A stretch of DNA of 64,000 nucleotides, taken from contig NC_018948.1 in the NCBI RefSeq assembly GCF_000304475.1, forward strand, positions 372,001 through 436,000. The letters run 5' to 3'. The position numbers and the translations under genes were made by a program. This document shows, piece after piece, positions 1 through 10,300 of this stretch (position 1 is its first letter; each line of letters starts with the position of its first letter). Source of the DNA: Kazachstania africana CBS 2517. Lineage: Eukaryota > Ascomycota > Saccharomycetes > Saccharomycetales > Saccharomycetaceae. Below the pieces are notes generated by a model. It searched no databases. It saw nothing but the letters and a program-made list of their open reading frames with translations, and was not told the origin of the DNA.

Positions 1-1773
1 GGTCATTTATTACAAGCGACTGACAACGCAGCAAGTTTAAAAATAAGCTTTTTTTTGCCCTTGTGTTTGCCGGGCAGCATTACAGAAATTGGTTTGTTGG
101 GTTTTCCCAGTCAAAACATGCAAGCCCTCAAAAAAAAATTGGTAAACAGGGAACGGAGTGTCTGGGTGAAATCATCCGTCGTCGTCATCATTGTCACCGC
201 AGCGGCGGACGCAGCGCAGTGCAGTGTACGACGGGGTAACGGTGCTACGACATCATGAAGTTGCAGGTCCAACCAGTTCAAGGGAAGCGTATTGGTACAC
301 ATATGCAGGCTTGTATAGTAATCTCATTTCATCCTCTTCGATGCAATATTTTATGTTGTTTATGGAAAAGATTGTGTTTTGTTTATATTTTTATACCATG
401 CAGAAAATAATAAGGGCTTCCACGACCTAATTATTAAAGTAAATAATAGGATGTTTTGTCCATTCTGATGCATGTTGAGATACTAATGAACTAATGATAT
501 TTGCATCTTCTCTCTCCCCTCTCTGGATGCAATGTACCAAATACAACTACCCTTACTGGGAACGCGTCCACCTTATCTATGGTGATGATGATGATTCCCT
601 CACATCGCATCCGATGACTTTGAGTCATTTTATCGGCACCCAGACAAATTGGCCCAACTTTTTTTTTTGTCCCTCTCCCCTCCTAGGGTCAAAGATACGA
701 TACGATTACAAAGGCTCGTGTGAAAAAAAAAAGTAAAGCTATTCGGAAATGGCTCTTTGGAACTATTACGGTTTTGATTTTTCCGGTTACAAGTGCAGAA
801 ATTTTTACCCAAGGAATTTTTCTTTCTTTTTTGTCTTCCTCTATTTTTTTTTTCTTTCCTTCTACCGTTTTGGTTCATGAGTCGCCTTTTTACTACGCCT
901 GTTTCTAACACCTTTACGAGTCATTTTACTATCAATCAATCAATCCCATTTCTTGATGGAACTTCCATTCTTAACTGTGACTGATGCTAATGTGTTTCAA
1001 AGTTGTATTCATGACAGATCTCCGCTAAATAGGATACAATTAAGCAAGGTGCAAGGACACAAGTTATGGATTCCTTTTTTCACGGAGTTTTATCTTCTTA
1101 CTCATCTAAACTAGTAGCAGCCTTGCTAAACCTTTATCAAATTTACATAAAATAAATTGCTTTCCTGTCATCATCTCATTAAAAATTTTCAATCGAACCT
1201 CGTTCTTGATAAAAAAAACAAAAGGTTCAGCTGATGATGGTACGTCTGATATAGAGAGATTAGTACTTTTGACGGAACAACCCGCCCTCGAGAATTTCCT
1301 CGATTTAACCGGAAATTAAAAAGAAATTTTTTACCAGCCCGGCGAGATAAAAAAAACAAAAAACAAAAAAACGAAACAAAATGATGATCGCCTCTTTTCT
1401 TTTCGTTCTTCTGACGTTTCTCTGCGGCCCATGCGGGATTTGTCCCTCTTTTGGCTTCTTGTCTTTCTGCTCTTATCTTTAAGACGTCGAGCCTCTTCTT
1501 TTTCTTCTTTCCCAAAAAAACAAAAGAGAAGAGACTTTGTCCCTCCTCTTCCCTTCTTTTTTTTTTGTCTTACCTTTCTTTTGGGCCTCCCATACTCACT
1601 TGTTTCTTTTTTTTGGCCGTTTACGTATTTGTTAAAAAAATAATATATAAACACAGAATTATTTCAATTCAATAGTACATCAATTCAATTATTTTTTTAC
1701 TTCTTTCTCATATATTATAAAAACATCATCAAGATATATTATTAATATCAACCAATCACTACAAATATTCATA
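1..1773. other. Long intergenic region upstream of GPP
   Basis: No convincing gene is visible in this stretch. The open frames here are low-complexity (Lys/Arg-rich or Phe/Ser-rich) translations of purine or pyrimidine runs and mostly lack good start contexts. The stretch from about 1330 to 1640 is strongly pyrimidine-rich, with long T and A runs, as is common in highly expressed yeast promoters. Two CCCCT stress-element cores lie at 516-520 and 677-681, and an ACGCGT at 562-567, but all are over 1 kb from the GPP start, so a role in GPP control is uncertain. A gene ending left of the window could use the first few hundred bases. Confidence 0.6.
1644..1651 (+). promoter_or_regulatory. TATA box of GPP
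   Basis: A perfect TATATAAA (TATAWAAR consensus) lies 122 bp before the GPP start codon and is followed by A/C-rich leader sequence. The spacing is typical of a yeast TATA promoter for a highly expressed, stress-responsive gene. Confidence 0.65.
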
Positions 1774-2523
1774 ATGGCCCCAACTAAACCTGTTTCCGTA
1801 AAAGTTAATGCCGCTTTATTCGATGTCGATGGTACCATCATTATCTCTCAACCAGCTATCGCTGCTATGTGGAGAGATTTCGGTAAAGACAAACCATACT
1901 TCGATGCTGAACACGTTATCAAGATTTCCCACGGTTGGAGAACTTACGATGCTATTGCTAAATTCGCTCCAGATTATGCCAATGAAGAATTTGTCGCTAA
2001 ATTAGAAGGTGAAATCCCAGACAGATTCGGTGAACATTCTATCGAAGTTCCAGGTGCTGTCAAGTTATGTAACGCCTTAAACGCTTTACCAAAGGAAAAA
2101 TGGGCTGTTGCCACTTCTGGTACCTGGGATATGGCCCACAAATGGTTCGACTTATTAAAGATTAAAAGACCACAAAATTTCATCACCGCTTCTGACGTTA
2201 AAAACGGTAAGCCACATCCAGAACCTTACTTAAAGGGTAGAAACGGTCTAGGTTTCCCAATCAACGAAGAAGATCCATCTAAATCCAAGGTTGTTGTCTT
2301 TGAAGATGCTCCAGCTGGTATTGCTGCCGGTAAAGCTGCTGGTTGTAAGATTGTCGGTATTGCCACCACTTTCGACTTAGAATTCTTAATCGAAAAGGGC
2401 TGTGACATCATTGTCAAGAATCACGAATGTATCAGAGTTGGTGAATACAACGCTGAAACCGATGAAGTCGAATTAATCTTTGATGACTACTTATACGCTA
2501 AGGATGACTTATTAGAATGGTAA
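1774..2523 (+). CDS. GPP1: Glycerol-3-phosphate phosphatase (GPP1/GPP2)
   Basis: This enzyme removes phosphate from DL-glycerol-3-phosphate, the last step of cytosolic glycerol synthesis in osmotic and redox balance. The 249-residue product is nearly the length of S. cerevisiae Gpp1/Gpp2 (250). It is a HAD-superfamily phosphatase: motif I FDVDGT has the nucleophile Asp17 and acid/base Asp19, and later come the NGKPHPEPY and VFEDAPAG motifs. Codon choice is very biased (GGT, TTA, GCT), like that of YEF3 at the other end of the window, which suggests high expression. The next genes match those after S. cerevisiae GPP1 (YIL053W) on chromosome IX. GPP1 and GPP2 are duplicates and the sequence alone does not separate them, so the symbol rests on synteny. 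Confidence 0.93.
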   Translation: MAPTKPVSVKVNAALFDVDGTIIISQPAIAAMWRDFGKDKPYFDAEHVIKISHGWRTYDAIAKFAPDYANEEFVAKLEGEIPDRFGEHSIEVPGAVKLCNALNALPKEKWAVATSGTWDMAHKWFDLLKIKRPQNFITASDVKNGKPHPEPYLKGRNGLGFPINEEDPSKSKVVVFEDAPAGIAAGKAAGCKIVGIATTFDLEFLIEKGCDIIVKNHECIRVGEYNAETDEVELIFDDYLYAKDDLLEW

Positions 2524-2771
2524 TTCGTTCTTCTAATGTCTCAATTTTAATAAAATAATAATAATAATAATAGCATTCCAAATTTTTACTACTTTTTTTC
2601 ACCCTACTTTTGTTGATAGAATCCAATAACCAATATTATAAAATTTTATATAGATATGTACTCATAATAAAATAAATGAAACTCATGCAATTTTAATAAC
2701 AATAAGAGTATTTTTCTATTTTTAAACTGTACATTATCTGAATGGTCCCATATATTTTGTAACTATTTTCT

Positions 2772-3294
2772 TCATTTTTTCTTAAAAACCTTTTTCTCAG
2801 CTTTTTTAGCGGCTACAGTCTGCTCCTTGGCAAGCTTTTTAACGATCTTTTGCTCTTCAATTAAGAGCTCTGACAATTCTTTCCTTGACACAGTTAGCAG
2901 ATCAAGAGCCACCAAAAACTTTTGATATGGTCCTATGTACTCTAGAAACGGTGGCATACTTCCTTGGTCTTAAAGCAGCAATGCCTGGTAAAGTTACACC
3001 GCAGTCATCACATTTTGGTCTAGAAATTAGCTTTTTTACATGTTGAGCATGCAAAACAACCCCTGGAGTCCTAACGGCCTTGATTTTATTAGATCTAGTG
3101 TTGTCTATTGCATTGGTTGTTCAGCTTACTCGTTGGTAATTCGTCATTCTAAATTTGAACGAATATTTCTCCATGAGGAAGACATCTTTTAGAATTGCAA
3201 TAGGAAGTCGTTCAAATCGAAGTATTTAAATATACGCGACACTATGATAGAACACACATGGATTACTTCTTCTGAAAGTGACACACTAAGCCAT
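2772..3294 (-). pseudogene. RPL34B: Ribosomal protein eL34 (RPL34B) pseudogene with intron
   Basis: Both exons of a ribosomal protein eL34 gene are recognisable, in the syntenic RPL34B position between GPP1 and MMF1, but the gene is broken. Exon 1 (3294 to 3258) starts ATG GCT TAG, so codon 3, Gln in the intact protein, is a stop. The intron (3257 to 3105, 153 nt) begins GTGTGT, has TACCAAC at 3139-3133 in place of the TACTAAC branch site, and ends TAG. Exon 2 (3104 to 2772) opens with codons for NTRSNKIKAVRTPG and keeps GVTLPGIAALRPRKYATVSR. It has an in-frame TGA at 2904-2902 where Arg is expected, Ser for the next zinc-ligand Cys, and a 2-nt deletion near 2866. The C-terminal LIEEQKIVKK then continues in another frame. 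Four independent lesions make sequencing error unlikely. A functional RPL34 must exist elsewhere. Confidence 0.9.
3105..3257 (-). other. Relic spliceosomal intron in RPL34B pseudogene
   Basis: The intron is placed by joining the eL34 codons: CCA T from exon 1 joins AC AAC ACT from exon 2 to restore Pro-Tyr-Asn-Thr. The 5' site GTGTGT differs from yeast GTATGT by one base. The branch-like TACCAAC differs from TACTAAC by one base and lies about 28 nt before the 3' TAG. At 153 nt it is short for a yeast ribosomal-protein intron. Confidence 0.75.
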
Positions 3295-3687
3295 TCTGGT
3301 TGGTCTTTTTCTGCTGATTCCTTTCGAGCCTTCTGTCATTACTGAAATTTCACTATTTAGTTCTATTTCATATTTCCTTTGGACTGAGTACCTCATCACC
3401 TCGGGCCGCCATGAGAGAATGGGTTCTGCCTGCCTTATACGGGATGTAGTGATGGCTCGGTGCAGAAACATATTGAGCCTAAAGAAATTTCATGCCGAGG
3501 CAAGAAAGCATCGAATGAGAGATTCTCTTAGCAGAATAATCAATCCCATTGTGTGACAAATTGTCTTCGCATTTTTCATGTATATACTAGATAAAGCTAA
3601 GTAATGATTCTGAATAGCCCGTTGAGAGGTTATGATAAATCAAGGAATAAAAAAATATTAATACTTGTTCCATATATATATAATTCT
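3295..3687. other. Intergenic: dead RPL34 promoter and MMF1 3' side
   Basis: No gene is visible. This would have been the RPL34B promoter. I saw no clear Rap1 site (ACACCCATACA type), which fits decay of the promoter with the gene. Short TA repeats at the right edge lie next to the MMF1 stop codon. Confidence 0.55.
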
Positions 3688-4119
3688 CTAGTTGTTTTCA
3701 ACTGCAACAACTTCTACTTCTAAATCGACGTTTAGAGGTAAAGAAGCGACAGCAACACATGATCTAGCTGGTTTATGAACATTGAAATATTTGGCATAAA
3801 CGGAATTGAATTCTTGGAAAAACTTCATATCAGCCAAAAATACATTGACTTTAACAATTTTATTCATGGAAGAGTTACTTGCTTCTAGTATGTTTTTCAC
3901 ATTTTGGAAAACTTGATTAGCCTTATCGGAAAGAGTACCTTCAACAGGCTTATTATCTGGAGTGTATGGAATTTGGCCCGAGACGTAAACAAAGTTATTA
4001 GCTTTCATAGCTTGAGAATAGGAAGCCGCTGCCGGAGGAGCTAACTTTGTAGCTACCGGAGTCAATGTGCCTAGCGATCTTCTTAATGGGGCCTTCAATA
4101 GTGTGTTTCTTAAGAACAT
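3688..4119 (-). CDS. MMF1: Mitochondrial RidA/YjgF-family protein Mmf1
   Basis: This is a member of the RidA (YER057c/YjgF) family, which hydrolyses reactive enamine/imine intermediates of amino-acid metabolism. Yeast Mmf1 also supports isoleucine synthesis and mitochondrial DNA maintenance. The 143-residue protein is close to Mmf1 length (145). Residues 1-33 are basic, hydroxylated and without acidic residues (MFLRNTLLKAPLRRSLG), as in a mitochondrial presequence, which favours MMF1 over its cytosolic duplicate HMF1. The core has the conserved YSQA, YVSGQIP and PARSCVAV segments, with the substrate-binding Arg at 119. A (TA)n tract begins only about 8 nt before the start codon, so the leader is either very short or AU-rich. 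Position after the RPL34 relic matches YIL051C. Confidence 0.92.
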   Translation of the reverse strand: MFLRNTLLKAPLRRSLGTLTPVATKLAPPAAASYSQAMKANNFVYVSGQIPYTPDNKPVEGTLSDKANQVFQNVKNILEASNSSMNKIVKVNVFLADMKFFQEFNSVYAKYFNVHKPARSCVAVASLPLNVDLEVEVVAVENN

Positions 4120-4801
4120 GCAATATTATATATATATATATATCTGTGGGATTATGAAAGAATACTACTTCGAGAACTTCGTGATTACTTCTTCATCCTT
4201 TAAATACAACCGTCTCGGAATCAAATAACACTTTACTCGATGACACATGCACGTATTTTTCTTCGCTCGCCCGCCCGATGGAAAAAACCAGGCCCAAGAG
4301 ACAAATTAATTTTACACAAAAGTGGCTCACTGAAAAATTGTAAATTAAAATCCGCTTCGATTAACGACGCTTGAAATTTCCATCGTTCGTACTTTTTGCC
4401 ATGGCAGTTGAATGTTAAATTCACCATTTCCATATGCTTCTGATTCTCACATAAAATATTGATTGATTACTCATCATCTACTCCTCTATCCGTCCATTCT
4501 TGAACTCTTAGTATAACGTATTCTTTCGCAGAGCAACAATTGGTACAACTAATATGTATGCTGCTCTAACAAGAATTCATTCGACCTATATAGCTGAAAT
4601 TGTACTTACAACGGCAATCATCTCTGGTTGTTAGCGCCATTCACTTAATTTCATTTCATATATATTAAAATTAATAATACAAAGGAAAAGCTATCAAAGC
4701 GCCGTTATTTTCTATCTCTTTTCAAATTCGGGGATACTTATCTTTTAGACGTACAATCAAGATATTCAAAGGTTCAGGGGAAAAAAATATAATGAACTTG
4801 C
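4120..4801. other. Divergent intergenic region MMF1/PCL7
   Basis: No gene is seen. It carries the promoters of MMF1 (minus strand) and of the PCL7-like cyclin (plus strand). A (TA)n tract fills 4127-4143 beside the MMF1 ATG, and TA-rich patches occur near 4660-4675. Confidence 0.55.
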
Positions 4802-4827
4802 ATGCAAAGTTCTCATCAGCTCCGTAG
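4792..4827 (+). other. Short upstream ORF overlapping PCL7 start
   Basis: An ATG at 4792 opens an 11-codon frame ending in TAG at 4825-4827. It overlaps, in another frame, the first in-frame ATG of the cyclin at 4802. A scanning ribosome meets this ATG first, so it either represses translation or shows that the main start is the next in-frame ATG at 4877. Confidence 0.4.
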
Positions 4828-5779
4828 CTTAATTACCCTGTGTAAATACAATCAGTGGTTAAACCGTAAAGGAAATATGCCGTCAACTACAAACGGGAAC
4901 ATGTTATTCACTTCAGAATCATCTCCAATTCAAATACCAAGAACAGATGGCGTCTTTGGTAATAACGCCATTATTTCGGAAAATATCCTAAACAGTTATC
5001 CATCTTCATCGTTCTCTCATCATGATTGTATTTCTTCCCATGAGGAAAGTCTCAAGGAACATTCACTCCCGAATAGTTTTGAAAATAAGAAATTTATTGG
5101 TACTTTCATTGAAAATACTAATGGCGATGATGACAATGTAAAGGAAACTCATAATGAACGTTTTGTGGAATCCATTGAAAACCATGTAGATATTGCAAAA
5201 TTTTCTACCGAGCTCTTATTAAAGATGTTGACAGAATTATTAAATAAAATTGTCAAATCAAATGATGCTATTGAGAGGGCAAACGACCATGATACTTTAC
5301 TATTAGATTCGACAAATCCATTTGCAAACTCCTTGTTGTGTTTCCATGGTAAACATGTCCCTGATATAACCATTGAAAAATATTTCAATAGAATTCAGAA
5401 ATATTGTCCCACAACAAATGATGTTTTCTTACTACTTCTGATTGCCTTTGATAGAATAGCAAAAAGATGTAACACAGATAGTTTTGGAAATAAAAGTCAA
5501 CAATTATTTGTAATGGACTCCTACAATATTCATAGATTTATAATAGCAGGGGTCACAGTATGCACAAAATTTCTAAGTGATTTTTTTTATAGTAATTCAC
5601 GATATGCAAAAGTAGGTGGAATATCCGTCCATGAAATGAACAACCTTGAATTGCAATTTCTAGTATTATGCGATTTCAAACTAATAGTACCGATTTATGA
5701 GTTTCAAAGGTACGCAGATTTACTTAAGAAATTTTGGGAGCATACAATGCACGCTTCCCCAATAACGCACACAGAATAG
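4802..5779 (+). CDS. PCL7: Pho85 cyclin of the Pcl6/Pcl7 group
   Basis: This is a Pho80-subfamily cyclin that activates the kinase Pho85, in yeast for control of glycogen storage and protein phosphatase 1 inhibitors. The predicted 325 residues have a Ser/Asn-rich, unconserved first 110 residues. The cyclin box follows: DIAKFSTELLLKML, then HGKHVPDITIEKYFNRIQKY, CPTTNDVFLLLLIAFDRI, FVMDSYNIHRFIIAGVTV and NSRYAKVGGISVHEMNNLE. These match Pcl6/Pcl7 closely. Three in-frame ATGs near the start (4802, 4877, 4901) are all before the conserved part; 4802 is the longest choice, but the upstream ORF at 4792 argues for 4877. Its place between MMF1 and DFG10 matches YIL050W, so PCL7 is preferred over the duplicate PCL6. 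Confidence 0.88.
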   Translation: MQSSHQLRSLITLCKYNQWLNRKGNMPSTTNGNMLFTSESSPIQIPRTDGVFGNNAIISENILNSYPSSSFSHHDCISSHEESLKEHSLPNSFENKKFIGTFIENTNGDDDNVKETHNERFVESIENHVDIAKFSTELLLKMLTELLNKIVKSNDAIERANDHDTLLLDSTNPFANSLLCFHGKHVPDITIEKYFNRIQKYCPTTNDVFLLLLIAFDRIAKRCNTDSFGNKSQQLFVMDSYNIHRFIIAGVTVCTKFLSDFFYSNSRYAKVGGISVHEMNNLELQFLVLCDFKLIVPIYEFQRYADLLKKFWEHTMHASPITHTE

Positions 5780-6295
5780 AAATACTCTCGTCACCATTAA
5801 TCGTCATTCTCTAACTCAAATAGTTCAAAAAAGAAATCTAATACGGAGTAGGAAAAAAAGTTTTAGTCTTGGGCCCAAACAGATTGTCCCAATGAGCTGT
5901 AATTCCTTTAAGATAGAACATAATATCGCGAATAAACCTGTTTGGATAACCAATTCACTGCTAGTCACTCACCGAAGCTAAGTGATTGTGTCCTTTAGGG
6001 CACAATCAGCTATTTTCAGTTACTATTATTATATCCTTTCTCAAATCATGTATTTAGTAAAAATTCCTTCATATCATCTGTAATATATCTGATCTTAAAG
6101 TGTTCAAATAAAGCATTATATAAAATAAATGAACCTCCATGCATCTCTGCCAGCAGACTTATTTCACTTCCGACGTTTTTCTCAAAACAGAAATGAAATA
6201 TGATGAGCCAAGCAAAAATATCCAAGAAAAAAAAGATACCATCAATTGTATGACGTGAAATTGAAGGCAGTGCAGACATAGATCATGAGTTGAAG
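5780..6295. other. Intergenic region PCL7-DFG10
   Basis: No gene is visible. It holds the 3' end of the PCL7-like gene and the DFG10 promoter. Imperfect dyads occur around 5960-6010, where AGTGATTGTG and GGGCACAATCA face each other. Their role is unknown. Confidence 0.5.
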
Positions 6296-7042
6296 ATGCT
6301 ATCTGATCAATCGCTGAATTATCTAATATATAGTTACAGGTTTACCGTTATCGTTGGCCTTCTATCATTAGTAGTTGCTAAATATTTTTTAACTACTTTG
6401 CTGCAGTATGGGAAAACTTTCAAACGTCACGAATCAAAGAACTTAATCGAGAAAATAGTGTTTTTTACCGTCCCAAAATCGTATTTTTCACATTTCTACA
6501 TGATATCAACCGTGCTCTCCATTGTTACTCTTACGTGCTACCGTCACTTTCCAATAGTTTGGCTGATCTTAACCCATTCTATGAGAAGATTATACGAAAC
6601 CCTGTTCGTATTCAAAGAGACGGACAAGTCTCGAATGCATTGGTCTCATTACATCGTTGGATTATGGTTTTACACTACTATACAGTTGGTTTTGAACATC
6701 CAATTAGGAAAAAACAATATTTCAACAGACTTTAACAAGATTTCATTCATTTTATTCACACTAGCTTCATGGGACCAAAATAAGAATCACATGATTTTGT
6801 CACGACTTGTCAAGTACAGTCTACCCAAGGGAAGGCTGTTCAATTATGTGTGTTGCCCTCATTATCTCGACGAAATAATAATTTATTTCTCATTAACTTT
6901 ATATAACATTGAATTTTCTTGGCTGCTCATTTGGGTTCTAGCAAATTTGAGTGTATCATCCATCGAAACAAGGAAATATTACATCCAAAAGTTTTCTGAT
7001 GAACGAGTACCGAAATATTCTATCATCCCATGTATACTTTAG
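6296..7042 (+). CDS. DFG10: Polyprenol reductase Dfg10 (SRD5A3 family)
   Basis: This endoplasmic reticulum enzyme acts in converting polyprenol to dolichol, needed as the sugar carrier for N-glycosylation; yeast mutants are under-glycosylated and fail in filamentous growth. The 248-residue protein (253 in S. cerevisiae) is mostly hydrophobic with about six membrane spans. Near the C-terminus it has the steroid 5-alpha-reductase signature region VCCPHYLDEIIIYFSL, and family-like residues continue to the end. The start is the ATG at 6296; the frame is open a little upstream without an ATG. It lies between PCL7 and NEO1 as YIL049W does. Confidence 0.9.
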   Translation: MLSDQSLNYLIYSYRFTVIVGLLSLVVAKYFLTTLLQYGKTFKRHESKNLIEKIVFFTVPKSYFSHFYMISTVLSIVTLTCYRHFPIVWLILTHSMRRLYETLFVFKETDKSRMHWSHYIVGLWFYTTIQLVLNIQLGKNNISTDFNKISFILFTLASWDQNKNHMILSRLVKYSLPKGRLFNYVCCPHYLDEIIIYFSLTLYNIEFSWLLIWVLANLSVSSIETRKYYIQKFSDERVPKYSIIPCIL

Positions 7043-7365
7043 GATTTAACATTAAAATTAATTTCGAGGCTCAATACTATATATATATATATATACGTAA
7101 CCCGGGTAACAAAATGCTTATAACATTAACCGAGTTAAAGAAAAAGAGAACTTGTCAACTTGTTAATGACACTCCAGAGCAACTGTCAATCAAGGGAAGC
7201 CCAAATAAACTAGGAGCTCATTAATTCAATAGAATCCTTATCACCACTTTTTTTGTTGGAAGTTCTAAACCCAAATTTGGGAAAGAAAAATAATATTAAG
7301 AACAATTGGCTACTGCTTTTTGTTGTCACTTCAATACTTTTCAAACAACCTTTCATCAAAGACAA
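7043..7365. other. Intergenic region DFG10-NEO1
   Basis: No gene is supported. It contains a (TA)n tract at about 7078-7094, a likely polyadenylation efficiency element for DFG10, and a Reb1-type CGGGTAA at 7103-7109. The 64-codon frame starting near 7030 overlaps the DFG10 end and looks spurious. Confidence 0.55.
7103..7109 (+). promoter_or_regulatory. Reb1-type site upstream of NEO1
   Basis: CGGGTAA, the core bound by general regulatory factor Reb1, lies about 260 bp before the NEO1 start and 60 bp past the DFG10 stop. Reb1 commonly insulates promoters and stops read-through transcription in such short tandem gaps. This is a single-motif call. Confidence 0.45.
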
Positions 7366-10300
7366 ATGTCATACGGTCTCCCCACGAGTTCAGATAGATT
7401 TAGTAAGTCAACACACACTAAAGGCCGAAATACTAGTACGGATTCATTCGATTTAGAGTTCGATCATTCTTTCGAAGCTGCATTAGATAATTTAGAGATC
7501 AATAGCAATCAGGACAATCTACCAAGAAAGTCGGTGGCTGACAGCGGTGATATCGGTCAGATACGAGAAAGTTTCGAAATGAGATCAATTGACGGTTCAC
7601 ATGTCTTTGGTGATTCACAGAGAAATTCAATTAATAGAGAATCTGAACCTCTGATGCAAACTACGAGTCATGATCAAAGTCCCACAAAATTTAATCACTC
7701 AAAAAACACATTATTGGGTAAGCTCATATTCTCATTGAAGTCTTCACTAAATAATAAGCCTTCCATTACACTTGGTGAACAGCATGTGGAAAGAGAAATT
7801 CATCCTGATACGACACCAGTTTATGATAAAAATAAATATCCTTCAAACGAAATCTCGAACGCTAAATACAACGCAATCACTTTTATCCCCACTTTATTAT
7901 ATGAGCAATTCAAATTCTTTTTCAATTTATATTTTTTACTAGTTGCATTATCTCAAGCCATCCCGGCTTTAAGAATCGGTTATCTGTCATCATATATTGT
8001 TCCTCTGGCCTTTGTTCTGTCTGTAACAATGGCAAAAGAGGCTTTAGATGATATCCAAAGAAGAAGAAGGGATAAAGAATCGAATAATGAATTATATGAA
8101 GTTTTAGGTAAGTCAACATTAGTGCCAAGTAAAGATTTAAAAGTTGGTGATTTAGTCAAACTAAATAAAGGTTCTAGAGTTCCAGCTGATTTAATACTGA
8201 TACAATCTAGCGAACAATCAGGAGAATCCTTCATTAAAACTGATCAATTAGATGGTGAAACTGATTGGAAGTTAAGAATTGCGTGTCCTTTAACTCAAAC
8301 GCTAGTAGAAGACGAGCTTTTGCATAAAATAAGCATAACAGCATCTCCTCCTGAAAAGTCCATTCATAAATTTTTAGGTAAACTTTCTTATAAAGATGCA
8401 ACTTCACAACCTTTGTCAATCGACAATACTTTATGGGCAAACACAGTTATTGCATCCACTGGTTTCTGCATAGGCTGTGTTATTTATACTGGTAAGGATA
8501 CAAGACAGTCAATGAACACAACTACGGCTACGGTAAAGACAGGTCTATTAGAATTGGAAATCAATAGCATTTCAAAGATATTATGTGCCTCCGTATTTAT
8601 CCTTTCTATTTTGTTGGTAGTGCTGGCGGGTTTCCATAATGGGGATTGGTACGTAGATATTATGAGGTATCTGATCTTATTTTCTACTATTATCCCAGTT
8701 TCACTGAGAGTAAATCTCGACTTGGCAAAATCTGTCTATGCATATCAAATTGAACATGATCGCACTATACCAGAAACTGTAGTTAGAACAAGTACAATAC
8801 CCGAGGATCTAGGGCGTATAGAATACCTATTAAGTGATAAAACTGGGACATTAACTCAGAATGATATGCAACTAAAGAAAATTCATTTAGGAACTGTTTC
8901 TTACTCTACAGATACACTCGATATGGTTTCTGATTATGTCAGTACTATAGTCAGTCCAAATAAAAAGATAAACGGTGGTTCAGCTAATATAAATCAAAGT
9001 ACAGCAAGAAAAGATATTGCTACGAAGGTCCGTGATATGATACTTACGTTGGCTATTTGCCATAATGTTACTCCAACGTTCGAAGATGATGAGTTAACAT
9101 ATCAAGCCGCCTCACCAGATGAAATTGCCATTGTTAAATTCACAGAAAGTGTAGGCCTGTCCCTATTTAAGAGAGATCGTCAATCTATTAGTTTGCTCCA
9201 CAACGATTCCAATTCCAATTTGAATTATGAGATATTGCAAGTTTTCCCCTTCAATTCGGATTCTAAACGTATGGGTATTATCGTGCATGATATGAAGCAT
9301 GATGAATACTGGTTTATGCAAAAGGGTGCTGATACAGTTATGAGTAAAATAGTGGAAAATAACGATTGGTTGGAAGAAGAAACTGGCAACATGGCTAGAG
9401 AGGGTTTGAGAACCTTAGTAGTTGGTCGTAAAAAACTTAATAAAAAGGTATATGGACAATTCAAGAAAGAGTATGAGGAAGCCTCTCTATCTATGCTGAA
9501 CCGTGATCAACAAATGAACAATGTTATTTCCAAATTTTTGGAACATGATCTGGAGTTATTGGGATTAACCGGTGTGGAAGATAAGTTACAAAAGGATGTT
9601 AAATCGTCCATTGAATTATTGAGGAATGCTGGTATCAAGATTTGGATGCTAACTGGTGATAAAGTTGAAACCGCTCGTTGTGTTTCAATAAGTGCAAAAT
9701 TGATATCTAGAGGACAATATGTGCATGTTATTACAAAACTAAATAAATATGAAGGCGCTCTCAGTCAGTTGGAGTACTTAAAAGTTAATCGAAATGCATG
9801 TCTATTGATCGATGGTGAATCGCTCGCAACATATTTGAAGTATTACAAACAGGAGTTCTTCGAAGTAGCACTTTCCTTGCCAACAGTTGTGGCTTGTCGT
9901 TGTACTCCACAACAGAAGGCCGATATTGCCTTGATCATTCGTGAATTAACAGGAAAAAGAGTATGCTGCATTGGTGATGGTGGTAACGATGTCAGTATGA
10001 TTCAATGTGCCGATGTCGGTGTTGGTATAGTTGGTAAAGAAGGTAAACAAGCCTCTTTAGCAGCTGACTTTTCTATTATTCAGTTCTGTCATCTTACTGA
10101 GCTGCTATTATGGCATGGTAGAAACTCTTACAAGAGATCCGCCAAGTTGGCTCAATTCATCATGCACAGAGGGTTAATTATTGCTATCTGCCAGGCAGTC
10201 TTCTCTATATGTTCAAAATTTGAACCCATTGCACTATATCAAGGTTGGTTGATGGTTGGGTACGCTACCGTTTATACTATGGCACCTGTATTTTCTTTAA

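Noticed and set aside
630..911. 93-codon minus-strand frame
   Set aside because: Low-complexity Lys/Asn/Arg sequence opposite T-rich DNA; no homologue in mind and a rival frame on the plus strand of similar quality.
1184..1200. B-box-like sequence suggesting another tRNA gene
   Set aside because: The minus strand has GGTTCGATTGA, lacking the final CC, and no acceptor or anticodon arm could be formed around it.
1189..1654. Two overlapping minus-strand frames of about 107 codons upstream of GPP
   Set aside because: They are translations of purine-rich runs (Lys/Arg-rich, or Phe-rich ends), overlap each other in different frames and resemble no family.
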